From NCBI RefSeq assembly GCF_002752675.1, contig NZ_CP024608.1, forward strand, positions 868,001 through 932,000: DNA of 64,000 nt, read 5' to 3'. How positions within the stretch are numbered: the first letter of the stretch is position 1; every line of letters begins with the position of its first letter. The notes beneath the pieces are model-generated. The model ran no database searches. It worked only from the letters and a program-made list of their open reading frames with translations, and had not been told where the DNA came from. Below are positions 16,872-25,333 of the stretch, one piece after another. This DNA comes from Massilia violaceinigra (GTDB lineage Bacteria; Pseudomonadota; Gammaproteobacteria; Burkholderiales; Burkholderiaceae_D). A program made the position numbers and the translations under genes.

Positions 16872-19205
16872 TTAATACTGGAACGTCAGCATGGCCGCCG
16901 CATTGCGGCCGGGACGCGCCTGGCGTTCGATGTCGGCCAGCGTGGCGGCGTCAAGGCCGGCAGCGAGCGAGCGCGAGGCCGCGTAATCCCAATAGCGCTT
17001 GTCGCCCAGGTTGTAGATGCCGACATGGAGCTTGACGTGCTTGCCGATGTTCCAGTACGCGGCAAGATCGGCCACGGTGGCGCCGGCGATGCGGAAGCGC
17101 CGCGTGCTGACGTCGCCGACGGTATCCGACGCCGGCTGCTTGCCGGCAGTGGCGACGGCGCTCAGCGAGACGCCGTACGCATCGTTCGGCGCATCGTAGG
17201 CGACCGTGGCGCTGGCCTTGCGCGGCAGGGTGGAGGCCAGTTCGCCTTCCTTGCTGGTGCTGCTGTCACGCGCCTTGCCGTGCGAGACGCCGGCCGCGGC
17301 GGCGATGCTGTAGCCGGCCAGCGGCGCCGACCACGTGCCCAGTTCCGCGCGCAGCGAGGCTTCGCCGCCCCAGGTGCGCGCGCTGCCATTGTTCTGCGGC
17401 CGGTACAGGCCGCGCGTGATGGTGGGGTAATTGACCGGGTCCGGCGCTTGCGTCACGTAGTCGATGAAATTCTTGTACTCGGTGCGAAACACCGAGGCGC
17501 TGATCCGCATGCCCTTGGCAGGGCTGCTTTTCAGGCCCGCTTCGAAGGCCTGGCTGGTTTCCTTCTTCAGGTTCGGGTTGCCCAGCACGGCGTAGCCGAC
17601 CCCCGATCCGGTGTAGCTGAACGAGTCGTAGGTGCCGGTGCGTTCCGCCGCCGTGGGCAGGCGCGCGCCGCGATTGAGGCGCGCATACACCGACAGGTCG
17701 GGCGCCAGGGCGACGGCCAGGTTCAGGCTAGGGGTGGCGTAGGCGTCGCTCTCGGTCTTGATTTCACCGGCCGCCGCGGGTACCGCGATCAGGTAGCCGG
17801 TCAGGTTCCTGGGTGTGAGCTTGCGGTATTCCGCGCGCAGACCCGGCGTGAGCGTGACTGCGTAGCCGCCCAGCGTGAAGCCGAATTCGCCGCGCAGGTA
17901 GGCGCTGGCCTTGTCGCTGTCCATGTCGGCCATGCGGTTTTTCACCATGATCTGGTGCGCGCCGCTGGCGATGACGGTGCGGTCTTCCAGCCACGGACGG
18001 CGCGTTTCGGACTGTTCGTAGGCGGCCCCGTAGGCCAGGCTGAGCGACTCGCCCAGCTTCAGGGAGGCGTCGGCCCCCGCGCCGACGCTCTTGTTGAAGT
18101 AGCCGGTGTCGATGTTGCGCAGGTAGGGCTGGTTGCCGGTGATGTAGCGCGCGCGGGTGCGGTCGTCGACGCTGGCGTCCTGCACGTACACGCGGCTCTC
18201 CAGCGTGTCGAACAGGCCGTGGGTGGCGCCGGTCATGCGGTGCTCCAGGCTGACGCGGGTGCGTTTGGTGCGCGAATCCTGCTGCACGCCATTCGGGTAC
18301 AGGCCGCCGGTCTTGTTGACGTAGCTGCGCGCGTTGTCGCGCTCATAGCCGTCCAGGGTCAGGCCGATGCGCTGGCCCTGCATCGGGGTCCACTGGAATT
18401 TGGCCAGCAGCGCGTTCGAGTCCCAGTCGTCCGGATTGGCCGGCACGCTGCCCTTGTTTTCGGTCTCCTTGCCGCTGCGGTGCACGGCCACCGCCAGCGC
18501 ATCGAGTGACCCCATCCGGGCCGCGCCGGTCAGGCTGTGCGAGCGGCTCTTGTTGGCATCGCTGTAGCCGAGCGCGTACGCCAGGTAGCTGCGCTTGTCG
18601 TCGCTCAGATAGTCGCCTGGCGACTTGGTGACAAAGGCAACGCTGCCGGCCAGGCCGGGCGTGCCCGCCGCCGCCGCGCCCGTGCCGGAGCCGATCCGCA
18701 CTTCGCGGAACATGGCCGGATCGAAGTAGTCGCGCCCGATGCCGAAGGTGTTCATGGCGGTGCCGTCCGGCTTGGGCGCGGCGTCGGGCAGGGCGATGCC
18801 GTCGATGTCCAGGCTGACCCGGTTGCCTTCGACGCCGCGGATATTGAAGCCGGTGTTCCCCGCCCCATCCCACACGCTGCCGCTGCCGCTGAACGCCGCC
18901 GGCACGCTGACCAGCGGCTCGTAGCGCGCGATGGCGCTCATGTCGCCCGCGTTACGGCGCGCCAGCTCCTCGGCGCTGATGACGACCACGCTGCCTTGCA
19001 GCGCATCGTGCGTCTTCTCGCGCGCTTGCGTGACGACGATGCCGGACAACTGCTGCGGCGCGCGCGGGCTTTGCGCATGGGCCGCGCCGGTGCCGATCAC
19101 GGCCAGCAGCGTGGCATTGAGGGTGGTGCCGAGAACACGGCGCAGTGGTGCGGAAGCGGGCCGGCGCGCAGAAGCGCGTGCCGCAATCGGGGTCGAAGTG
19201 ATCAT
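16872..19205 (-). CDS. TonB-dependent heme/hemoglobin receptor
   Basis: Outer-membrane receptor of 777 residues, likely for heme or hemoproteins. It has a long signal region (about 45 residues, ending near GAAHAQ), a TonB-box/plug start (GIVVTQAREKTHDALQG), the plug motif NIRGVEGNRVSLDIDGI, and a beta-barrel ending in an aromatic residue (...MLTFQY) as required for outer-membrane insertion. The plug resembles the hemoglobin/transferrin/lactoferrin receptor group. A Fur-like box lies 90 bases upstream and a HemS-family gene follows directly, which supports heme as substrate. The ligand is inferred from family and context. Confidence 0.88.
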   Translation of the reverse strand: MITSTPIAARASARRPASAPLRRVLGTTLNATLLAVIGTGAAHAQSPRAPQQLSGIVVTQAREKTHDALQGSVVVISAEELARRNAGDMSAIARYEPLVSVPAAFSGSGSVWDGAGNTGFNIRGVEGNRVSLDIDGIALPDAAPKPDGTAMNTFGIGRDYFDPAMFREVRIGSGTGAAAAGTPGLAGSVAFVTKSPGDYLSDDKRSYLAYALGYSDANKSRSHSLTGAARMGSLDALAVAVHRSGKETENKGSVPANPDDWDSNALLAKFQWTPMQGQRIGLTLDGYERDNARSYVNKTGGLYPNGVQQDSRTKRTRVSLEHRMTGATHGLFDTLESRVYVQDASVDDRTRARYITGNQPYLRNIDTGYFNKSVGAGADASLKLGESLSLAYGAAYEQSETRRPWLEDRTVIASGAHQIMVKNRMADMDSDKASAYLRGEFGFTLGGYAVTLTPGLRAEYRKLTPRNLTGYLIAVPAAAGEIKTESDAYATPSLNLAVALAPDLSVYARLNRGARLPTAAERTGTYDSFSYTGSGVGYAVLGNPNLKKETSQAFEAGLKSSPAKGMRISASVFRTEYKNFIDYVTQAPDPVNYPTITRGLYRPQNNGSARTWGGEASLRAELGTWSAPLAGYSIAAAAGVSHGKARDSSTSKEGELASTLPRKASATVAYDAPNDAYGVSLSAVATAGKQPASDTVGDVSTRRFRIAGATVADLAAYWNIGKHVKLHVGIYNLGDKRYWDYAASRSLAAGLDAATLADIERQARPGRNAAAMLTFQY

Positions 19206-19294
19206 GGTGGTCCAGGTCGGAGAGTATCAGGCTGGCTCTCGGACCTGGCGACGCGGATGCGTCGGGAAGGAACACTTGCTGGCGGGTGTCAAAT

Positions 19295-19313
19295 GATAAC
19301 AAGAATCATTATC
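19295..19313 (-). promoter_or_regulatory. Fur box before heme receptor operon
   Basis: Read on the minus strand the 19-mer is GATAATGATTCTTGTTATC, matching the classic Fur consensus GATAATGATAATCATTATC at 14 of 19 positions, including the outer GATAATGAT and TTATC. It sits between the stop of the upstream protease gene and the receptor start, so iron repression of receptor plus HemS-like gene is predicted. Confidence 0.85.
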
Positions 19314-19353
19314 ATTTGCAATGCATCCCGCTCAGCGGCTGTTTGACGACGAT

Positions 19354-20892
19354 TTACTTGCGATTCCAGACATCCATCATGTCCTGGCTGCCCTGCAGGC
19401 GGATGCCGTTATCGGAGAGGATGCCTTCGGTGGCGTCGATCATGTCCTTGCGCCGTACGACGATGGTTTCGCCGCCGCGCTGGTCGAAGTGCAGCACGAT
19501 CAGCTCATCCTTCGAGTCGCGCAGCAGCTGCACCATGTGGGCCAGGCTGCGCACGGGGACCTTGTTGACCGAGTAGATCACCGAGCCGAAACGGTTGGAG
19601 TAGCCGGCCACCGATTTATGCGGGAAGAAGGGCGAGCTGACCACGACCAGTTCCTGGCGCTCCGGCGTCGGCGGGTCGCCGCGGCGCGTCACCAGCGGGT
19701 TGGCCATGTAGCTGGCCGCCGCCATGTTGGTAACGTTCGAGTTGAGGAAGGCCAGGAAGTCGGTGCTGGCGCGCGAGAACACGATCGGCCCGTAGATGAA
19801 GTACGACGGGTAGCCGTTGTTCAGGTCCGGAATGAGCAGCTTGCGTCCGCCCACGGCCGGCACCCTGACGTTCATGCTCTTGCCGGCGCGGACAACCGTC
19901 AGCGGCACCGCCCCATCTTTCGTCACCTGCTGCACGCGGTACTGGAAGCGCACGCGCAGATTGGTGCCCAGCTTGACCATGCCCTGGTTGTCGATCGGCG
20001 AATCGCCGATATGGGTGATCACGTCCCATTCCTTGAGCGGATAGGCGGCGTCGTTCTGGTTGGGCCGCTGCACCACGGCGCCGGAGACGTCCTTGCCGAG
20101 CTTGAGGAACTCGCGCAGGACCGGATTTTCCAGCGTCTGCACTTCGTCGGTCAGGGATGGCTTGCCGTCGTACTTGCCGTCGGCGACGTCGCGCAGGAAC
20201 AGGTCCACTTCTTCGTTGGGGATGATGTAGCCAATGTTCTGCGTGTTGGCGGCGCCGCCGAAGGCCAGGCCTACCATCTTGTCGTTGGCAATCGCCGGGC
20301 CGCCGCTGTTGCCCGGGTTGATGGCGGCATCGATCTGGATGCGCAGGCCGGTGGTGCCCATGCTGTAGTTGGCGAATTCGATGCGCGAGACGATCCCCTT
20401 GGTGATCGACAGCGAGGTGCCGCCGGTCGGGTAGCCATAGGCGAACACCTGGTCGCGCACGTCCGGCAGCACGCTGGCGCGCGACACCGGCGCGTGGGTG
20501 TCGAAGAACGATTCGTCATCGAGCTTGAGGATGGCCAGGTCGATTCCGCGCGCAACCGCCACCACCGTGGCCGATACCTTGCCGCCGGCCTGGCTGGCCT
20601 GCACCTGGACCTGGCTGGCATAGCCGACCACGTGGGCGTTGGTAAGAATGCGCTTGCCTTCGATGACCACGCCGGAGCCGGTCACCTCTTGCGGCGAGGC
20701 CTTGGTCCATGGCTTGTACGGGTCGGGACGGCGCAGCGTGGCAAACACCTTGACGACCGAGTTTTCGAGATTGGCGGGAATGGCGGCCACCGGCGCGGCC
20801 GGCGACGCGCTGCTGGTGGCGTCTTGTGCGGCATGGGCCAGCAGGCTTGCCGCGGCAAGGATGGCGGCAACGGCGATACGCGATATGTTCAT
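19354..20892 (-). CDS. Secreted Deg-type (S1C) serine protease with PDZ domain
   Basis: Exported trypsin-like protease of 512 residues. Signal peptide MNISRIAVAAILAAASLLAHA. The catalytic triad is visible: H87 in LTNAHVV, D118 in GIDLAIL and S196 in NPGNSGGP. A PDZ domain follows (about 290-360) and then a long C-terminal part that looks like a second, degenerate PDZ region, an arrangement closer to plant Deg9-type proteases than to E. coli DegP. Probable role is periplasmic protein quality control or processing. It stands alone: 130 bases and a terminator separate it from the gene upstream, and the Fur box lies behind its stop. Confidence 0.87.
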   Translation of the reverse strand: MNISRIAVAAILAAASLLAHAAQDATSSASPAAPVAAIPANLENSVVKVFATLRRPDPYKPWTKASPQEVTGSGVVIEGKRILTNAHVVGYASQVQVQASQAGGKVSATVVAVARGIDLAILKLDDESFFDTHAPVSRASVLPDVRDQVFAYGYPTGGTSLSITKGIVSRIEFANYSMGTTGLRIQIDAAINPGNSGGPAIANDKMVGLAFGGAANTQNIGYIIPNEEVDLFLRDVADGKYDGKPSLTDEVQTLENPVLREFLKLGKDVSGAVVQRPNQNDAAYPLKEWDVITHIGDSPIDNQGMVKLGTNLRVRFQYRVQQVTKDGAVPLTVVRAGKSMNVRVPAVGGRKLLIPDLNNGYPSYFIYGPIVFSRASTDFLAFLNSNVTNMAAASYMANPLVTRRGDPPTPERQELVVVSSPFFPHKSVAGYSNRFGSVIYSVNKVPVRSLAHMVQLLRDSKDELIVLHFDQRGGETIVVRRKDMIDATEGILSDNGIRLQGSQDMMDVWNRK

Positions 20893-20986
20893 TGGGTAAT
20901 TTCTTGTTGGAGGAAGGAGCGACGAGCGTTAATCATACACGCGCATGGCGCGCCGCTCCAGCGTCCCGCCTGTGCGGAACAGGCAG

Positions 20987-21013
20987 ACAAAAAACGGCCC
21001 CTTGCGGAGCCGT
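20987..21013 (-). terminator. Rho-independent terminator of the methyltransferase-like gene
   Basis: On the minus strand, ACGGCTCC-GCAA-GGGGCCGT forms an 8-bp stem with one G-T pair, followed by a run of T; it starts about 10 bases after the stop of the gene at 21023. Confidence 0.88.
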
Positions 21014-21022
21014 CATCACCTG

Positions 21023-21820
21023 TTAAGGCTTTACGAACTTGAGCGTCATGCGGTCGCTCTCGCCGATCGCCAGGTATTTCTCGCGATCGACATCCTTATT
21101 GGCCAGCACCGGCGGCAGGGCCCACACGCCCTTGTTGTGGTCAGCCTTGTCCTTGGGGTTGGCGTTCACTTCCGATTTGCCGGCGAGCTTGAAGCCGACG
21201 CTTTCGGCCATCTTGATCACGTACGCTTCCTGCACGTAGCCGGTATCGGCTTTCGGCTCCTTGCCGGCCGGGGCACGGTGTTCCACCACGCCGAACACGC
21301 CGCCCGATTTCAGGCTGTCGTGGACCTTCTTGAACACTTCCTTGACCTTGTCGTCGCCATTGCCCATCCAGTTGTGGAGGTTGCGGAAGGTGACCACCAG
21401 ATCGGCGCTGCCCGGCTTGGCGAAGTCGTACGTGGTCGGCACTTCGAACACGCCGCGCTGGACCTTGTCGAACATGGCCGGCTTCGATTCAAGCTTCTTG
21501 GTCAGGTTGGCCGCGTACTTGCGCGCGCCTTCCTTGGCCGACGTCGGCGACTCGCCGGCGACGATCAGCTTGCCCTTGTCGCGCAGGTAGGGAGCCAGGA
21601 TTTCGGTGTACCAGCCGCCGCCCGGCGACAGCTCGACCACGGTCATGGTCGGCTTGATGCCGAAAAAGGTCAGCGTTTCGTATGGATGACGGGCGGCGTC
21701 GCGCGCGACGTTGGCGGGTGTGCGCTCGGTATTGGCGATGGCTGCCTTGAGTGCGTCATCGGCGTGGGCTGCGCCGGCCATGCCAGCGGCCATCATCGTG
21801 GCCAGGATCAGTTGTTTCAT
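21023..21820 (-). CDS. Secreted class I methyltransferase-like protein
   Basis: Protein of 265 residues with a clear signal peptide (MKQLILATMMAAGMAGAAHA) followed by a Rossmann-type methyltransferase fold. The SAM-binding motif I is recognisable as VVELSPGGGWYTE, with later blocks DLVVTFRNLHNW and GGVFGVVEH. The start at 21820 is chosen because it yields the signal peptide and has GGAGAC eight bases upstream; a frame running up to 22099 is an artefact. Related exported proteins annotated as SAM-dependent methyltransferases occur in several proteobacteria, but how SAM would be supplied in the periplasm is unclear, so the activity is doubtful. Confidence 0.8.
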   Translation of the reverse strand: MKQLILATMMAAGMAGAAHADDALKAAIANTERTPANVARDAARHPYETLTFFGIKPTMTVVELSPGGGWYTEILAPYLRDKGKLIVAGESPTSAKEGARKYAANLTKKLESKPAMFDKVQRGVFEVPTTYDFAKPGSADLVVTFRNLHNWMGNGDDKVKEVFKKVHDSLKSGGVFGVVEHRAPAGKEPKADTGYVQEAYVIKMAESVGFKLAGKSEVNANPKDKADHNKGVWALPPVLANKDVDREKYLAIGESDRMTLKFVKP

Positions 21821-21947
21821 GTGTTTTCGTCTCCGGTATTGGTATGTACTACGGGGAAAAGCTGCGGCAGGCAATGTGATATCGCCGACAAGCGCGATGA
21901 TCGAGTATGCACGCTTGAAGGTCAAGCCGAATCTCATATGTACATAC

Positions 21948-22004
21948 TGTCCGCCACAGCGTGCGGACACTGCTTCGGACAGTGCGGACACCGTCCGCCG
22001 GACA
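21948..22004 (+). promoter_or_regulatory. Enhancer-like TGTCCG/CGGACA hexamer cluster (activator sites)
   Basis: One TGTCCGC-N8-GCGGACA inverted repeat (21948-21969), then CGGACA at 21976 and 21985, a GCGGAC-ACC-GTCCGC palindrome (21984-21998) and CGGACA at 21999. The cluster ends 33 bases before the sigma-54 promoter and reaches 90 bases upstream, a usual distance for activator binding. The same hexamers recur before the efflux operon at 47251-47301. Confidence 0.65.
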
Positions 22005-22036
22005 CTCCCGGATTCCCGAATCAAGGACTTAGCCAG

Positions 22037-22052
22037 TGGCACAATCTTTGCG
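22037..22052 (+). promoter_or_regulatory. rpoN-dependent: Sigma-54 (-24/-12) promoter of the TldD/TldE-MoxR operon
   Basis: TGGCACAATCTTTGCG: GG and GC are separated by exactly 10 bases and both boxes (TGGCAC, TTGC) match consensus. Transcription would start near 22064. Confidence 0.85.
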
Positions 22053-22198
22053 TATTCTTTTGGCCATTTTGCTGGTATGGTTCTTTCTGATTTTTTCATT
22101 CAGACCGCTGTTCGGCATGGTTCAGGTGAGCTGCAAAACAAAGCGCGTTCGCGCAGTTCGGCGGGCCGCTACCTTCGTGGTGAGTGTTAGGAGATACT

Positions 22199-23836
22199 AT
22201 GGAACGACGTGCTTTTCTCAATATCAGCGGCCTCGCATTGGGCACGATGCTGGTGCCGGTCTTCGGCAATGCCATCGCCGCTGAAGAATTACTCAATCCC
22301 CTCGCGGCAAAGTTCAAGAAGACCCTGGCCGACGTGGCCCTTAACGCCGCCACCGGCGCCGGCGCCAGCTATTGCGACGTGCGCATCGGCCGCTACCTGA
22401 ACCAGTTCATCACCACGCGCGACCTGAATGTCGAAAGCGTGACCAATACCGAATCGGCCGGCGTGGGCGTGCGTGTGCTGTGCAACGGCGCCTACGGCTT
22501 TGCCGCCACCTCCGACATGTCGCCCGATGCGGTGGCCGGCGCCGCGCGCCAGGCGGTCGCCATCGCCAAGGCCAACGCCAAGCTGCAATCCGAACCGGTG
22601 CGCCTGGCGCCCGTGAAGGGCGTGGGCGAAGTGGCGTGGGCCACCCCGATCAAGAAGGACTGGCGCACGGTCCCCATCAAGGAAAAAGCCGAGCTGCTGA
22701 TCGCCGCCAACAAGGCTGGCATGGATGGCGGCGCGAGCTTCATGCAGTCGCTGATGTTCCAGGTGAACCAGCAAAAGTATTTCGCCTCGACCGATGGCTC
22801 CTACATCGACCAGGACGTGCACCGCATGTGGATGCCGGTGTTCGCCACCGCCGTCGACAAGGCCACCAACAAATTCCGCTCGCGCCAGGGCTTGTCCACG
22901 CCGGTCGGCATGGGCTACGAATACCTCGACGCGCGCTTTGATGACAAGATCAAGGCCGCCGGCGGCGTGTGCACCCTGTACAAGAATTCGTACGACCTGA
23001 TCGAAGATGCGCGTGCCTGCGGGCGCCAGGCCAAGGAAAAGCTGACCGCCAAGTCGGTCGCGCCGGGCAAATACGACCTGGTGCTCTCGCCAGAGCACCT
23101 GTACCTGACCATCCACGAATCGGTGGGCCACCCGACCGAACTCGATCGCGTGCTGGGCTACGAGGCCAATTACGCCGGTACCAGCTTCGCCACCCTCGAC
23201 AAGTGGGAAACGAAGAAATTCAAGTACGGCTCCGAGCGCGTGAACATCGTGGCCGACAAGGTCGAACCAGGCTCGCTGGGCGCGGTCGGCTACGACGACG
23301 AAGGCGTGCCGGGCAAGCGCTGGGACATCATCAAGGACGGCATTTTGGTGAACTACCAGGCCACCCGCGACCAGGCCCACATCATCGGCGAGAAGGAGTC
23401 GCACGGCTGCTCGTATGCCGACAGCTGGAGCAGCGTGCAGTTCCAGCGCATGCCCAACATTTCGCTGCAGCCGGGTAAAGCCAAGCTCACGCCCGACCAG
23501 ATGGTCAAGGATGTCAAGAAGGGCATCTACATCGTCGGCGCGGGCTCGTTCTCGATCGACCAGCAGCGCTACAACTTCCAGTTCGGCGGCCAGTTGTTCT
23601 ATGAAATCAACAACGGCAAGATCGGTGCGCCGCTCGAAGACGTGGCCTACCAGTCGAATACCCAGGAATTCTGGAACGCCTGCGGCGCCATCTGCGACGA
23701 GAGCGACTGGCGCATGGGCGGCTCCTTCTTCGACGGCAAAGGCCAGCCAAGCCAGGTCAGCACGGTGTCGCACGGGTCGAGCACGGCGCGCTTTAACGGC
23801 ATCAACGTCATCAACACCGCACGCAAGATCGGCTAA
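22199..23836 (+). CDS. TldD-family metalloprotease with Tat-type signal (copy 1)
   Basis: Zinc metalloprotease of 545 residues of the TldD/PmbA family, whose members pair as TldD/TldE and cut unfolded or leader-bearing peptides (for example in microcin B17 maturation). The metal motif HEXXXH is HESVGH at 306-311; cysteines near the C terminus (C495, C499) are candidates for the third ligand. The N terminus MERRAFLNISGLALG...GNAIAAEE has a twin-arginine motif followed by a hydrophobic stretch and AIA-A cleavage, so export by the Tat route is predicted, unlike E. coli TldD. The start at 22199 is set by AGGAG and the signal. First gene of a long operon; its TldE partner starts 15 bases after the stop. 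Confidence 0.88.
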   Translation: MERRAFLNISGLALGTMLVPVFGNAIAAEELLNPLAAKFKKTLADVALNAATGAGASYCDVRIGRYLNQFITTRDLNVESVTNTESAGVGVRVLCNGAYGFAATSDMSPDAVAGAARQAVAIAKANAKLQSEPVRLAPVKGVGEVAWATPIKKDWRTVPIKEKAELLIAANKAGMDGGASFMQSLMFQVNQQKYFASTDGSYIDQDVHRMWMPVFATAVDKATNKFRSRQGLSTPVGMGYEYLDARFDDKIKAAGGVCTLYKNSYDLIEDARACGRQAKEKLTAKSVAPGKYDLVLSPEHLYLTIHESVGHPTELDRVLGYEANYAGTSFATLDKWETKKFKYGSERVNIVADKVEPGSLGAVGYDDEGVPGKRWDIIKDGILVNYQATRDQAHIIGEKESHGCSYADSWSSVQFQRMPNISLQPGKAKLTPDQMVKDVKKGIYIVGAGSFSIDQQRYNFQFGGQLFYEINNGKIGAPLEDVAYQSNTQEFWNACGAICDESDWRMGGSFFDGKGQPSQVSTVSHGSSTARFNGINVINTARKIG

Positions 23837-23851
23837 GCCAGGGAACCGCAT

Positions 23852-25189
23852 ATGAAAGTTCTGACTCAAGAAGAAAGCAAGCGTATCGTCAACCGCGTCA
23901 TGTCGCTGACCAAGGCGGATGAATGCACCGTCCGCGTGACGGGCGGGCGCACCGGTAACATCCGCTATGCGCGCAACAACGTCTCGACCGCGGGGCTGGT
24001 GGACGACGCCTCGCTGGTGGTGCAGGTCGCGTACGGCAAACGCCAGGGTACCGCCAGCATCAACGAATTCGACGACAAGTCGCTCGAAAAAGTCGTGCGC
24101 CGTGCCGAGGACCTGGCGCGCCTGGCGCCGGAAAACCCGGAGTTCATGCCGGCCGTCTCGAAGCAGGCGTACAAGGCGTCGGAAACGTTCAGCCGCGCCA
24201 CCGCCGCCATCGATCCGGAGTTCCGCGCCCAGACCGCCGCCTACAGCATCGAGGCAAGCCGCAAGAACAAGCTGGTATGCGCCGGTTTCTTCACCGACAG
24301 CCACTCGTTCCAGACCATCGCCAATTCGAACGGCGTGTTCGGGTACCAGGAAAAGACCAACATCGATTTCACCTGCACCGTGCGCACCGAAGACGGGCGC
24401 GGGTCGGGCTGGGTCAAGCGTTCCGCCACCGACGTGGCGCGCTTCGATGCGCGCGAAGCGTCCGACGTGGCGATCGAAAAAGCCCTGCGTTCGGTCGACG
24501 CCAAGGCGCTCGAACCGGGCCGCTACACGGTCATCCTGGAGCCGGCCGCAACGTCGGACCTGATCGGCTTCATGCTCGGTGGTTTCGATGCGCGCCAGGC
24601 TGACGAGGGCCGCAGCTTTTTGTCGAAGAAGGGCGGCGGCACGCGCCTGGGCGACAAGCTGTTCGATGCGCAGGTCAATATCTGGTCGGACCCGTGGGAC
24701 AAGGATGTGCCGGTCATGCCCTGGGATACGGGCAACATGCTGGCGCGCGAGCGCATGAACCTGATCAAGGATGGCAAGGTGTCGGCGCTCGACTATTCGC
24801 TGTTCTGGGCGAACAAGAAAGGCGTGCGCGCCATTGGCGCGCCGGGGAATATGATCATGGGCGGGACCAGCAAATCGACCGCGGAACTGATCGCCAGTAC
24901 CAAGAAGGGCGTGCTGGTCACGCGCACCTGGTACATTCGCGAGGTGGACCCGCAGTCGGTGCTGCTGACCGGTTTGACGCGCGACGGCACGTTCTATATC
25001 GAGAATGGCAAGATCAAGTATCCGATCAAGAATTTCCGCTTCAACGAAAGCCCGGTGACGATGTTGAACAATATCGAGGCGATCGGCAAGCCGCAGGTGA
25101 TCGCGGGCGACGAGGTGCCGTATTCGATGCTGATTCCGCCGATGAAGGTCAGGGATTTTAACTTTACGTCGTTGTCGGACGCGGTTTAA
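23852..25189 (+). CDS. TldE/PmbA-family protein (copy 1)
   Basis: Protein of 445 residues of the TldE/PmbA type, the non-catalytic partner of TldD: the fold is shared but no HEXXXH motif is present; the matching place reads LEPAATSDLIG. It should form the closed dimer with the TldD just upstream. It has no signal peptide (MKVLTQEESKRIVNR...), which is at odds with the Tat-type N terminus of its partner unless the pair is exported together or the TldD leader is not used. It is followed by 144 bases containing an intergenic palindromic repeat, then a second TldD gene. Confidence 0.86.
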   Translation: MKVLTQEESKRIVNRVMSLTKADECTVRVTGGRTGNIRYARNNVSTAGLVDDASLVVQVAYGKRQGTASINEFDDKSLEKVVRRAEDLARLAPENPEFMPAVSKQAYKASETFSRATAAIDPEFRAQTAAYSIEASRKNKLVCAGFFTDSHSFQTIANSNGVFGYQEKTNIDFTCTVRTEDGRGSGWVKRSATDVARFDAREASDVAIEKALRSVDAKALEPGRYTVILEPAATSDLIGFMLGGFDARQADEGRSFLSKKGGGTRLGDKLFDAQVNIWSDPWDKDVPVMPWDTGNMLARERMNLIKDGKVSALDYSLFWANKKGVRAIGAPGNMIMGGTSKSTAELIASTKKGVLVTRTWYIREVDPQSVLLTGLTRDGTFYIENGKIKYPIKNFRFNESPVTMLNNIEAIGKPQVIAGDEVPYSMLIPPMKVRDFNFTSLSDAV

Positions 25190-25228
25190 TCCCCGTGCAG
25201 GCAAAAGAGCGCGGCATTAATCGATAGC

Positions 25229-25311
25229 CCGTCGTTCCCGCGCAGGCGGGAATCCATAGCACCTACGCTGAGCCGATGTGCTATGGATCCCCGCCTTCGC
25301 GGGGATGACGG
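25229..25311. repeat. Intergenic palindromic repeat, copy A
   Basis: Imperfect inverted repeat with 34-base arms (25229-25262 and 25278-25311; outer bases CCGTCGTTCCCGCG / CGCGGGGATGACGG) lying inside the operon between copy 1 and copy 2 of the TldD/TldE pair. Related copies are at 51844 and 63869. Confidence 0.85.
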
Positions 25312-25333
25312 AGCTTTGCAAGCAGGAGTAAAA

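Larger units (their letters stand above)
21821..22198 (+). promoter_or_regulatory. 378-bp control region of the TldD/TldE operon
   Basis: No gene is credited here. It holds, in order toward the operon: a cluster of TGTCCG/CGGACA hexamers (21948-22004), a sigma-54 promoter (22037-22052) and a leader of about 135 bases. A 37-codon frame (ATG 22077, stop 22188-22190) lies in the leader but lacks a ribosome site. The ribosome site of the first operon gene is AGGAG at 22189-22193. Confidence 0.7.

Noticed and set aside
22289..25204. Long minus-strand open frame (971 codons) opposite TldD/TldE copy 1; similar ones lie opposite copy 2
   Set aside because: The same shadow appears in both copies because the sense proteins are alike; composition is not protein-like.
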